The notes below the pieces were generated by a model. The model did not search any database and had not been told where the DNA came from. It saw nothing but the letters and a program-made list of their open reading frames with translations. From Dyella kyungheensis (GTDB taxonomy: Bacteria; Pseudomonadota; Gammaproteobacteria; Xanthomonadales; Rhodanobacteraceae), in contig NZ_JADIKC010000001.1 in the NCBI RefSeq assembly GCF_016905005.1, forward strand, positions 434,001 to 498,000: DNA of 64,000 bases, in the 5' to 3' direction. Of this stretch, positions 56,581 to 64,000 are shown piece after piece (position 1 is the stretch's first letter; each line of letters starts with the position of its first letter). The position numbers and the translations under genes are program-made.

Positions 56581-58431
56581 TCAAGCCACGCCGCGCGAAG
56601 CCTTCTTGCGGTCGTTTTCCGTCAGGTGCTTCTTGCGCATGCGGATTTCCTTCGGGGTGACTTCGACCAGCTCGTCGTCGTCGATGAAGTCCAGCGCCTG
56701 TTCCAGCGAGAACTTGGTCGCCGGGGTGAGCTGGATCGCATCGTCCTTGCCGGAGGCGCGCATGTTGGTCAGCGGCTTGGGCTTGATGGCGTTGACGGTG
56801 AGGTCGTTGTCCTTGGCGTGGATGCCGATCAGCTGGCCTTCGTACACCGAGTCGCCTTCGGCGGCGAACAGCTTGCCGCGATCCTGCAGCGGTCCAAGCG
56901 AGTAGGCCGGGGTGGTGCCGCCGGCGTTGGCGATCATCACGCCGTTGAGGCGCTTGGCGATCGCCACCGGGGTGTACGGACCGTAATGGTCGAACACGTG
57001 GAACAGCAGGCCCGAACCCTGAGTCAGGGTCTTGAACTGGTTCTGGAAGCCGATCAGGCCACGGGCCGGGATCAGGTACTCGAGGCGCACGCGGCCCTTG
57101 CCGTCCGACACCATGTTCTTCAGGTCACCCTTGCGGATGCCCAGGCGCTCCATCACGCCGCCCTGGTGCTGCTCTTCGATGTCGACCACCAGCTGTTCGA
57201 TCGGCTCCATCTTCTGGCCGTCGATGTCCTTGATGATCACTTCCGGACGCGACACGGCCAGCTCGTAGCCTTCGCGACGCATGTTTTCGATCAGCACCGA
57301 CAGATGCAGTTCGCCACGGCCCGAGACCAGGAACTTGTCGGCGTCGGAGCCGTCTTCCACGCGCAGGGCCACGTTGTGCACCTTCTCGCGGTCCAGGCGC
57401 TCACGCAGCTGGCGGCTGGTGAGGAACTTGCCGCCCGACAGATCCTTGTTGCCGACGAACGGCGAGTTGTTGACCTGGAAGGTCATGCTGATCATCGGCT
57501 CGTCGACGCTCAGCGCCGGCAGCGCTTCGGGCACTTCGAGCGAGGTGACGGTATCGGAAATGGTCAGCTCGGAAATGCCCGAGATGGCGACGATATCGCC
57601 GGCTTCGGCCGAATCCTGCTCGATGCGCTCAAGGCCGAGGAAGCCGAGCACCTGGCCGATCTTGCCCTGGCGCTTCTTGCCTTCACGGTCGATCACGGCG
57701 ACCGACATGCCCTTCTTCAGGGTGCCGCGCTGGATGCGGCCGATGCCGATGACGCCGACGAAGTTGTTGTAGTCGAGCTGGCTGATGCGCATCTGGAAGG
57801 CGCCGTCCGGATCGACGTCCGGCTTGGGCGCGTGCTGCATGATCGCTTCGTACAGCGGGGTCATGTCGCCTTCGCGGGCGTTCTCGTCCAGCGAGGCATA
57901 ACCGTTCAGCGCCGAGGCGTAGACGATCGGGAATTCCATCTGCTCGTCGGTGGCGCCGAGCTTCTCGAACAGATCCCATACCTGTTCAACGACCCACTCT
58001 GGACGGGCGCCGGGGCGGTCGACCTTGTTGACCACCACGATCGGCTTGAAGCCCATGGCGAACGCCTTCTGGGTCACGAAGCGCGTCTGCGGCATCGGGC
58101 CGTCCATCGCGTCGACCAGGATCAGCACGGTGTCCACCATCGACAGCACGCGCTCCACCTCGCCGCCGAAGTCGGCATGGCCTGGGGTGTCGACGATGTT
58201 GATGCGGTTCTTGGCGCCGGTCTTCTTGTTTTCCCAGGTGATGGCCGTGTTCTTGGCCAGGATCGTGATGCCACGCTCCTTTTCCTGGTCGTTGCTGTCC
58301 ATCACGCGCTCGGCGAGCACGGTGCGCTCATTGAGCGTGCCGGACTGCTTGAGCAGCTGGTCGACGAGCGTGGTCTTGCCATGGTCGACGTGGGCGACGA
58401 TGGCGATATTGCGCAGATTTTCGATGGACAT
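56581..58431 (-). CDS. typA: translational GTPase TypA/BipA
   Basis: 616 residues from the ATG at 58431, the usual length. The start is placed at [31 protein letters not shown], the standard opening with the P-loop. Other motifs: [14 protein letters not shown] (switch I), [45 protein letters not shown] (G3), [12 protein letters not shown] (G4), and the EF-G-like and BipA-specific C-terminal domains ([45 protein letters not shown]). It is a ribosome-associated GTPase used in stress and assembly. Two terminators lie downstream. Confidence 0.97.
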   Translation of the reverse strand: MSIENLRNIAIVAHVDHGKTTLVDQLLKQSGTLNERTVLAERVMDSNDQEKERGITILAKNTAITWENKKTGAKNRINIVDTPGHADFGGEVERVLSMVDTVLILVDAMDGPMPQTRFVTQKAFAMGFKPIVVVNKVDRPGARPEWVVEQVWDLFEKLGATDEQMEFPIVYASALNGYASLDENAREGDMTPLYEAIMQHAPKPDVDPDGAFQMRISQLDYNNFVGVIGIGRIQRGTLKKGMSVAVIDREGKKRQGKIGQVLGFLGLERIEQDSAEAGDIVAISGISELTISDTVTSLEVPEALPALSVDEPMISMTFQVNNSPFVGNKDLSGGKFLTSRQLRERLDREKVHNVALRVEDGSDADKFLVSGRGELHLSVLIENMRREGYELAVSRPEVIIKDIDGQKMEPIEQLVVDIEEQHQGGVMERLGIRKGDLKNMVSDGKGRVRLEYLIPARGLIGFQNQFKTLTQGSGLLFHVFDHYGPYTPVAIAKRLNGVMIANAGGTTPAYSLGPLQDRGKLFAAEGDSVYEGQLIGIHAKDNDLTVNAIKPKPLTNMRASGKDDAIQLTPATKFSLEQALDFIDDDELVEVTPKEIRMRKKHLTENDRKKASRGVA

Positions 58432-58542
58432 GAGGTCGGCTCGGGCGGGATGAAGCCGCCGCGTGAGGTTTCGGTAGGGATAACCCGCCAATTATACGGG
58501 GTTATGTGACCGCTTGCTTGAAAAGTCTTAGTAAATTCGTTC

Positions 58543-58582
58543 AGGCAAAGAAAGCGGCCCGCCGAGGCAGGCTGGCGGGCCG
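58543..58582 (-). terminator. hairpin terminator on the minus strand
   Basis: GGCCCGCC/GGCGGGCC-type arms (58555-58563 and 58574-58582) are followed on the minus strand by CTTTCTTT. It probably ends the GntP transcript upstream of typA. Confidence 0.55.
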
Positions 58583-58654
58583 AAGGGGAGAGGCTTTGGA
58601 GGGAGGGGCCGGTGGGGCTTGGCGTCGGTTCAAAATCCCGGCGGGACGCCCATT

Positions 58655-58798
58655 CCCCTCACCGTCATTCCGGCGCAGGCCGGAATCCAGTGGCGTCGGT
58701 TAGTGGTTTTCGCCGTCCCTTCCAGAGCGCGGGGGCATCGCGACAACTCCCTGTGGCCGCCACTGGATTCCGGCCTGCGCCGGAATGACGGTGAGGGG
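58655..58798. repeat. 41-bp perfect inverted repeat around a 62-base core
   Basis: The arms (58655-58695 and 58758-58798) are identical in inverted order and contain CGTCATTCCGGCGCAGGCC. The layout recalls dRS3-like or small MITE-type repeats. It lies between typA and the GntP gene. Confidence 0.85.
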
Positions 58799-58826
58799 TA
58801 GATGGTTCGGGGAGACATCGGGGCCG

Positions 58827-60224
58827 CTAGACCAGACCGGTCAGCGAGTAGATCAGAATCACCACGAACACGGCCGCCGTCTTGATCAGGGTGATGGCGA
58901 AAATGTCCCGGTAGGACTGGCGATGGGTGAGCCCCGTCACGGCCAGCAGGGTGATCACGGCGCCGTTGTGGGGCAGGGTGTCCATGCCGCCGGAGGCCAT
59001 GGCGGCTACGCGATGGAGCACTTCCATCGGGATGCCGGCCGCCTGGGCGTTATGGATGAAGGTCTCGGCCATGGCGGCCAGGGCGATGCTCATGCCGCCC
59101 GAGGCCGAGCCGGTGATGCCGGCCAGCGCGGTGACGGTCACGGCCTCGTTCACCAGCGGTTGCGGAATGGCATGCAGCGCGTTGGCGATCAGCCGGAAGC
59201 CGGGCAGGGCGGCGATGACCGCGCCGAAGCCGTATTCGGAGGCCGTGTTCATCGACGCCAGCAACGCCCCGCCCACGGCGGCCTTGCTGCCCTCGGCAAA
59301 GCGCCGGGTCACCGGGCGCCAGGCGCAGGCGAGCACGCAGAGGATGCCCACCAGCAGCGCGCCTTCCACCGCCCAGATGGCGGCGATCTTCGCAATTTCC
59401 TGCACTACCGGCTTGGCCTCGCCGATCACCGCGGGCACGAAGCTGTGGTTGCTGCCATAGAGGCGTGGAATCGCATCGCCCAGCAGCTTGTTCAACACGC
59501 CAACCAACACCAGCGGCAGCAGCGCGATCAGCGGATGGGTGAGCTTGCCGCCCTCGAAAGCCACCGGCTCGTTGACCAGCTCGGTGCCGTAGCCCTCACC
59601 CGATGCCAGCGCCTTGCGCCGGCGCGATTCCAGGTAAAGCAGCCCCACGATCAGGATGAACACCGCGCCCAGCGTGCCCAGCCACGGTGCCGCCCAGGTA
59701 GTGGTGCCGAAGAACGAGGTGGGAATGATGTTCTGGATCTGCGGCGTGCCCGGCAACGAATCCATGGTGAAAGTAAACGCGCCCAGCGCGATGGTGCCGG
59801 GAATGAGCCGCTTGGGGATATTCGACTGGCGGAACAACTCGGCCGCGAACGGATACACCGCAAACACCACCACGAACAGCGACACGCCGCCGTAGGTGAG
59901 CAAGGCGCAGACGATCACGATGGACAGCATCGCGCGGCTGCGCCCGACCAAGCCGATGGTGGCGGCAACGATGGACTGGGAGAACCCCGAGAGTTCGATC
60001 ACCTTGCCAAACAGCGCGCCCAGCATGAACACCGGGAAATAGAGCTTGAGGAAGCCGACCATCTTGTCCATGAACAGGCCGGTGAAGATCGGTGCCACCA
60101 GCGACGGATCGGTCAGCAGCACCGCGCCCAGTGCCGCCACCGGTGCAAACAGGATCACGCTGTAGCCGCGATACGCCGCCAACATCAGAAAACCCAGCGC
60201 GGCCAGCACGATCAGAAATGCCAT
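58827..60224 (-). CDS. GntP family permease
   Basis: 465 residues from ATG 60224 with GGGGAA upstream. Multi-helix GntP/GntT-type symporter: AAYRGYSVILFAPVAALGAVLL, FMDKMVGFLKLYFPVFMLGALFGKVIELSG, FGTTTWAAPWLGTLGA and ASGGMSIALAAMAETFI. The family carries gluconate, and some members carry D-beta-hydroxybutyrate. It is divergent from a TonB receptor/PHA depolymerase operon, which makes a hydroxybutyrate-type substrate plausible. The short upstream region is shared by both directions. Confidence 0.87.
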   Translation of the reverse strand: MAFLIVLAALGFLMLAAYRGYSVILFAPVAALGAVLLTDPSLVAPIFTGLFMDKMVGFLKLYFPVFMLGALFGKVIELSGFSQSIVAATIGLVGRSRAMLSIVIVCALLTYGGVSLFVVVFAVYPFAAELFRQSNIPKRLIPGTIALGAFTFTMDSLPGTPQIQNIIPTSFFGTTTWAAPWLGTLGAVFILIVGLLYLESRRRKALASGEGYGTELVNEPVAFEGGKLTHPLIALLPLVLVGVLNKLLGDAIPRLYGSNHSFVPAVIGEAKPVVQEIAKIAAIWAVEGALLVGILCVLACAWRPVTRRFAEGSKAAVGGALLASMNTASEYGFGAVIAALPGFRLIANALHAIPQPLVNEAVTVTALAGITGSASGGMSIALAAMAETFIHNAQAAGIPMEVLHRVAAMASGGMDTLPHNGAVITLLAVTGLTHRQSYRDIFAITLIKTAAVFVVILIYSLTGLV

Positions 60225-60403
60225 CGTCGATTCCCCGGACGCTCGCGATGAGCATCGTCGTGGCACGAGTATCCGGAGCCTTGCCGGCCGGCGGCACTGT
60301 ACGAAGGTACAAGTGTGAGGCGGGTGGGTGCTGCCTAAGCTCCATCGCATTCGGCATCCTGGTGTCCATGGGATGCGTCAAAGCGAGGGGAGCTGGGGAG
60401 CTT

Positions 60404-62632
60404 ATGAAACGCACGCATCTGAGTCTGGCGATCGGTCTGGTGGTGGGGCTGTCCTGTGTTGCCATGGCGCATGCCGAGGACGCGCCGCAAGACAACGCAG
60501 CGCCGGCGACCACGGCTAAAACCTCCGACGCCAAACAGCTCGAAGGCATCAAGGTCACCGCGCGCAAACGCGAGGAAACACTGCAGGACGTGCCCATCGC
60601 CGTCAGTGCGTTCACCGCGCAGACCCTGTTCAACCAGAACGTGCAGAACCTGGCCGACCTGCAAGGCAAGGTGCCGTCGCTGCAGATCTACGCGGCGCGC
60701 GGCTCCAACACCACGCTGACCGCGTATATCCGCGGCGTCGGCCAGGCCGATCCCACCTGGGGCTTCGATCCGGCGGTCGGCATCTATCTCGACGACGTCT
60801 ACATGGCGCGCCCGCAGGGCACTGTGCTCGACGTGTTCGACACCAACCGCATCGAAGTGCTGCGCGGTCCGCAGGGCAGCCTGTATGGCAAGAACACCAT
60901 CGGTGGCGCGATCAAGTACGTCTCCAATCCGCTGCCCACGCAGACCACCGGCTCGGTGGAAGGCACCGTGGGCACGCACGGCGAGAAGGACATCAAGGCC
61001 AGCCTGGGCGGCGCAACGTCCGATGGCGTGTGGCGCGGACGCATTGCCTATGCCAGCGAGCACAACGACGGCTACGGCACGAACCTGCTCACCGACAGCC
61101 GCAACGGCAACAAGAACAGCAACGCGGCGCGTGCGTCGCTGGGCTTCTTCCCGTCGTCCGACTTCAATGCGCAGCTGTCGGTGGATGGCCTGCGCGACAA
61201 CTCCAATCCGCGTGGCGCCAAGATGCTCACGCCCAACTCGTTCGACCCGGGCTATGCGCCGTTGTCGAGCGACTACGATACGCGCAGCGGCATGGCCCAG
61301 CTCAACAACACCACGCTGTGGGGCACGGCGCTGACGCTGAACTGGATCGTGAGCCAGGACTGGACGCTCAAATCCATCACCGCGTATCGCGGCTCGTCCA
61401 CCGACACCAATATCGATTTCGACACGCTGCCGGAAAAGATCGCCGACGTGAACGCGGTCTACAAGGACCACCAGTTCACCCAGGAGCTGCAGGCCAACTA
61501 CGACAACGGCGGCTCGATCCACGGCGTGTTCGGCCTGTTCTATTTCGACGGCACGGCCAAGGGCTACATCCACAACATCTTCCTGGGCTCGCCGCCGTAT
61601 TACCCGCTGTTCTCGCAGTACGGCGGCACCGGTGGCGACATCGGCACCAAGAGTTATGCCGGTTACGGCGACTTCACCTGGGACATCAGCCCGCAGTGGA
61701 GCCTGGATCTGGGCCTGCGCTATACCAGCGAGAAGAAGTCGGCAGTCATCCAGAACTACGGCTATTCGGATGCCACGTTTACCACGCCAACCTCCACGCT
61801 GGCCGACTTCACCGGTGCGCACACCTCGCACAACGTGTCGCCCAAGCTCTCGCTCGATTACAGCCTGACCGATCAGGTGAAGCTGTACGCCAGCTACAGC
61901 CAGGGCTTCCACTCGGGCGGCTACAATATCCGCGCGAACTGCTCGGCGATTCCCACCTCGTGCCGCCCGATCGCTGACGAGAAGGTCACCTCGTACGAGC
62001 TGGGCAGCAAGATGTCGTTCTTCGACGACACGCTGATGATGAACACGGCGTTCTTCCACAATATCTACTCGGATATCCAGCTGTCCGTATTCACCTCGTA
62101 CACGCTGCCCAACGGCACGCAAGGCTTCTTCGGCGACTTCACCAATGCCGGCAAGGGCCATATCGACGGCTGGGAAGAGGAGTTCGCCTGGACGCCGGTG
62201 GAAAACTGGACGCTGAGCGGCAACTGGGCCTATCTGCATACCAAATACACCGACTTCGAAAGCGGCGGCGTCAACATCGCCGACACGCAGCGCTTCACCA
62301 ATGCGCCGAAATGGTCGGGCGGCCTGAACCTGGAGCACACCATTCCGCTGAGCAATGGCGGCAGCGTCAGCGGGCGCATCAACTACACCTATCAAACGAG
62401 CGTGTATCCGGAGACCACGCTGTCGCCGCTGATCATGCAGCCGTCCTACGGCCTGTGGAACGCAGGCATCGTGTGGCGCATCGATCAGCCGTGGACATTG
62501 AGCCTGCAGGGCAGCAACCTGGCCAACAAGTCGTATCGCACTACCGGCTACAACATTGCCGCGCTGGGCATCGTCACGGGCTACTACGGCGCGCCGCGCA
62601 TGGTTACGCTCACGGCCAAGTACACGTTCTGA
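60404..62632 (+). CDS. TonB-dependent outer-membrane receptor
   Basis: 742 residues from ATG 60404 (GGGGAGC upstream). Signal peptide LSLAIGLVVGLSCVAMAHA, then the plug: LEGIKVTARKREETLQDVPIAVSAFTAQTLFN, LTAYIRGVGQADPTWGFDPAVGIYLDDVYMARPQGTVLDVFDTNRIEVLRGPQGSLYGKNTIGGAIKYVS. The long barrel follows, ending GYYGAPRMVTLTAKYTF. This is the larger-ligand receptor type found for oligosaccharides and other nutrients. The esterase gene follows 16 bases later, so both are co-transcribed. Confidence 0.94.
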   Translation: MKRTHLSLAIGLVVGLSCVAMAHAEDAPQDNAAPATTAKTSDAKQLEGIKVTARKREETLQDVPIAVSAFTAQTLFNQNVQNLADLQGKVPSLQIYAARGSNTTLTAYIRGVGQADPTWGFDPAVGIYLDDVYMARPQGTVLDVFDTNRIEVLRGPQGSLYGKNTIGGAIKYVSNPLPTQTTGSVEGTVGTHGEKDIKASLGGATSDGVWRGRIAYASEHNDGYGTNLLTDSRNGNKNSNAARASLGFFPSSDFNAQLSVDGLRDNSNPRGAKMLTPNSFDPGYAPLSSDYDTRSGMAQLNNTTLWGTALTLNWIVSQDWTLKSITAYRGSSTDTNIDFDTLPEKIADVNAVYKDHQFTQELQANYDNGGSIHGVFGLFYFDGTAKGYIHNIFLGSPPYYPLFSQYGGTGGDIGTKSYAGYGDFTWDISPQWSLDLGLRYTSEKKSAVIQNYGYSDATFTTPTSTLADFTGAHTSHNVSPKLSLDYSLTDQVKLYASYSQGFHSGGYNIRANCSAIPTSCRPIADEKVTSYELGSKMSFFDDTLMMNTAFFHNIYSDIQLSVFTSYTLPNGTQGFFGDFTNAGKGHIDGWEEEFAWTPVENWTLSGNWAYLHTKYTDFESGGVNIADTQRFTNAPKWSGGLNLEHTIPLSNGGSVSGRINYTYQTSVYPETTLSPLIMQPSYGLWNAGIVWRIDQPWTLSLQGSNLANKSYRTTGYNIAALGIVTGYYGAPRMVTLTAKYTF

Positions 62633-62648
62633 TTCCCAGGAGATGCGC

Positions 62649-63671
62649 ATGCGACGCTTGACCGGCTTGATCTGTGGGGTGTTTCTGCTGTCCGGCGTTG
62701 CCTGCGCGGGCGATGCGCCGCCGTTGCCGACGCTGAAGATCAACCCGGCGAAAGTGGCGGTGGCCGGCCTGTCGTCCGGTGCATACATGGCCGCGCAGCT
62801 GCAGATGGCGTATCCCGAGTGGTTTGCATCGGCTGCGCTGGTGGCAGGCGGTCCATTCGGCTGTGCAGCGGGGCGCTTGGATCTGGCGCTCAGCACCTGC
62901 ATGAAGGGCGTGCCGGCACCCGATCCGGCCGCGCTGGCGGCGAAGGCGGAGCAGCGTGCTGCCGCCGGTGAGATCGGTGCGCTGAAGGATCTCGCGCACG
63001 GACGCGTCTATCTGCTGCACGGCAAGGACGACGCCTTGGTCGCTCCCGCCGTGGCCGAAGCCGGTGCACGCTTCTACGAGCAATTGCGCGATGGCGTGCC
63101 CGCGCTGAAGTCGTTGCAGGTCAAGGACGATGGACAGCGCGCCTTTGCACACAACCTGCCGGTGGTGGCAACCGGCGACGATTGCGACAAGTCGGTGTCG
63201 CCGTATCTGGGTCATTGCGGTTTCGACGCGGCCGGGGAAATCTTCCAGCAGATGTTCGGCAAGCCGGCCGCAGCTGCATCGGCCGCCAAGGGTGAGCTGC
63301 GCCAATTCGATCAAGACGCCTACCGTCCTGGCGCAGCCGATGCGTTCCTCGCTTCGACCGGCTACGTGTACCTGCCGCCCGATTGCATCGCCGGCAAACG
63401 CTGCGGCCTGCTGGTGGCGTTCCACGGCTGCAAGCAGAACGCCGACGCCGTGGGCGAGGCATTCGTGAAGGATGCCGGCTTCAATCGATGGGCCGACGTG
63501 TACGACGTGGTCGTCCTGTATCCTCAAACCCGCGCGAGCACCGCGCCCATGAATCCGCAGGCATGCTGGGACTGGTGGGGATACTCCGGGGACAACTACG
63601 ACAGCCGCCAGGGCGTGCAATTGCGCTGGCTGGTCGATGCCGTCAAAGCGTTGGGACTGCCCGCGCCCTGA
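62649..63671 (+). CDS. extracellular PHA depolymerase, type-2 catalytic domain
   Basis: 340 residues from ATG 62649 with AGGAG six bases upstream (ATG 62643 is too close to it). Signal peptide LTGLICGVFLLSGVACA. The catalytic centre is read from KVAVAGLSSGAYMAAQLQMAYPEWFASAALVAGGPFGCA, nucleophile Ser42 in GLSSG, and the oxyanion-hole element LLVAFHGCKQNADAVGEAF (His259) lies near the C-terminus. This circular-permuted order is the mark of type-2 short-chain PHA depolymerases. It would cut PHB into oligomers or 3-hydroxybutyrate outside the cell, feeding the TonB receptor in the same operon. Confidence 0.88.
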   Translation: MRRLTGLICGVFLLSGVACAGDAPPLPTLKINPAKVAVAGLSSGAYMAAQLQMAYPEWFASAALVAGGPFGCAAGRLDLALSTCMKGVPAPDPAALAAKAEQRAAAGEIGALKDLAHGRVYLLHGKDDALVAPAVAEAGARFYEQLRDGVPALKSLQVKDDGQRAFAHNLPVVATGDDCDKSVSPYLGHCGFDAAGEIFQQMFGKPAAAASAAKGELRQFDQDAYRPGAADAFLASTGYVYLPPDCIAGKRCGLLVAFHGCKQNADAVGEAFVKDAGFNRWADVYDVVVLYPQTRASTAPMNPQACWDWWGYSGDNYDSRQGVQLRWLVDAVKALGLPAP

Positions 63672-63673
63672 CG

Positions 63674-63832
63674 CCCTCTCCCCTTTGGGGAGAGGGCTGG
63701 GGTGAGGGGCGGGTGCTCGCGGGAACGGTTCACCGGGCGAGCTTCTCATTGAAGAAAAAAATCGCGCGCATGGTCAACACCTTGAGGCTAGATTGCCCCC
63801 TCACCCCAGCCCTCTCCCCGGAGGGGAGAGGG
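63674..63832. repeat. paired GC-rich intergenic repeats
   Basis: A CCTCTCCCC..GGGGAGAGG hairpin with GCTGGGGTGAGGGGC (63674-63710) is matched by an inverted copy (63795-63832). Such repeats are very common between genes in Xanthomonadales; no gene is present here. Confidence 0.7.
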
Positions 63833-63846
63833 AGTGAACGGCGCGC

Positions 63847-64000
63847 ATGCTGACTGCCAGCACCATCGCTGTCGCCGCGCTCGTATGGCTAGGCCTGCTG
63901 TTCGGCGTAGCCCTCATCGGCGAGCGCCGCCCCAACCTGTTCGCACGGCGCTGGTCGGTGGTCTACGCGCTGTCGCTGGCCATCCACTGCACCTCATGGA
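63847..64000 (+). CDS. CbrA-like sensor kinase, N-terminal fragment
   Basis: The first 51 codons of a gene that continues past the window. MLTASTIAVAALVWLGLLFGVALIGERRPNLFARRWSVVYALSLAIHCTSW matches the start of the sodium-symporter-like membrane domain of CbrA-type histidine kinases (ending in the ...YCTSWTFYG motif). CbrA controls carbon and nitrogen use. The kinase part is outside the window. Confidence 0.75.
   Translation, partial: MLTASTIAVAALVWLGLLFGVALIGERRPNLFARRWSVVYALSLAIHCTSW

Overview
The window looks like chromosome from a GC-rich gammaproteobacterium of the Xanthomonadales, probably Rhodanobacteraceae (Luteibacter/Dyella-like). This is an inference from gene content: several TonB-dependent receptors, a DUF1800/DUF1501 pair, a CbrA-type kinase start, BipA, many AAGGAG ribosome sites, and dispersed palindromic repeats of the GTGGGAGCGC and GGGGTCAG types. 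No rRNA, tRNA, CRISPR array or intact transposase was seen.

Region by region. 1-8.8 kb holds a metallo-beta-lactamase-fold end, a RibD/DHFR-like reductase, a GrpB protein, a CPBP protease, two small secreted proteins, a peptidase E homologue and a VOC protein. 8.8-13.15 kb is an accessory stretch of short same-strand genes. From 10.33 kb, six successive single ORFs are each bounded by copies of one 24-bp imperfect palindrome, a cassette-like layout. 13.2-28.5 kb is a natural-product locus: a phosphopantetheinyl transferase divergent from one giant gene with four adenylation and four carrier domains, a thioesterase with a cysteine in the nucleophile position, and a fused major-facilitator exporter. 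28.8-32.6 kb holds a secreted protein, an alpha/beta hydrolase, and a TetR regulator with its amidohydrolase. 32.7-40.8 kb is a two-component system divergent from a complete tripartite RND efflux operon. 40.9-43.8 kb is a translationally coupled TonB receptor and PAP2 phosphatase behind an AT-rich leader. 44.3-47.5 kb is a second accessory stretch of small ORFs, again with the 24-bp element plus two REP-like hairpins. 47.85-50.4 kb holds PPK2 and a SulP transporter. 50.9-56.2 kb holds PadR/DUF1700, DUF1501/DUF1800 and a methyltransferase. 56.6-58.4 kb is typA/bipA. 58.8-63.7 kb holds a GntP permease divergent from a TonB receptor and a type-2 PHA depolymerase, readable as a hydroxyalkanoate-uptake locus. 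The last 154 bases start a CbrA-like sensor kinase.

Two signals stand out. One is the repeat-bounded single-gene units at 10.33-13.15 kb, with a smaller set at 45.3-46.6 kb. The loop of the repeat is better conserved than its stem, and three copies start one base after a stop codon. The other is the self-contained four-module NRPS, which carries its own release domain and exporter in one polypeptide. All family assignments are made by eye from motifs; no database search was run.
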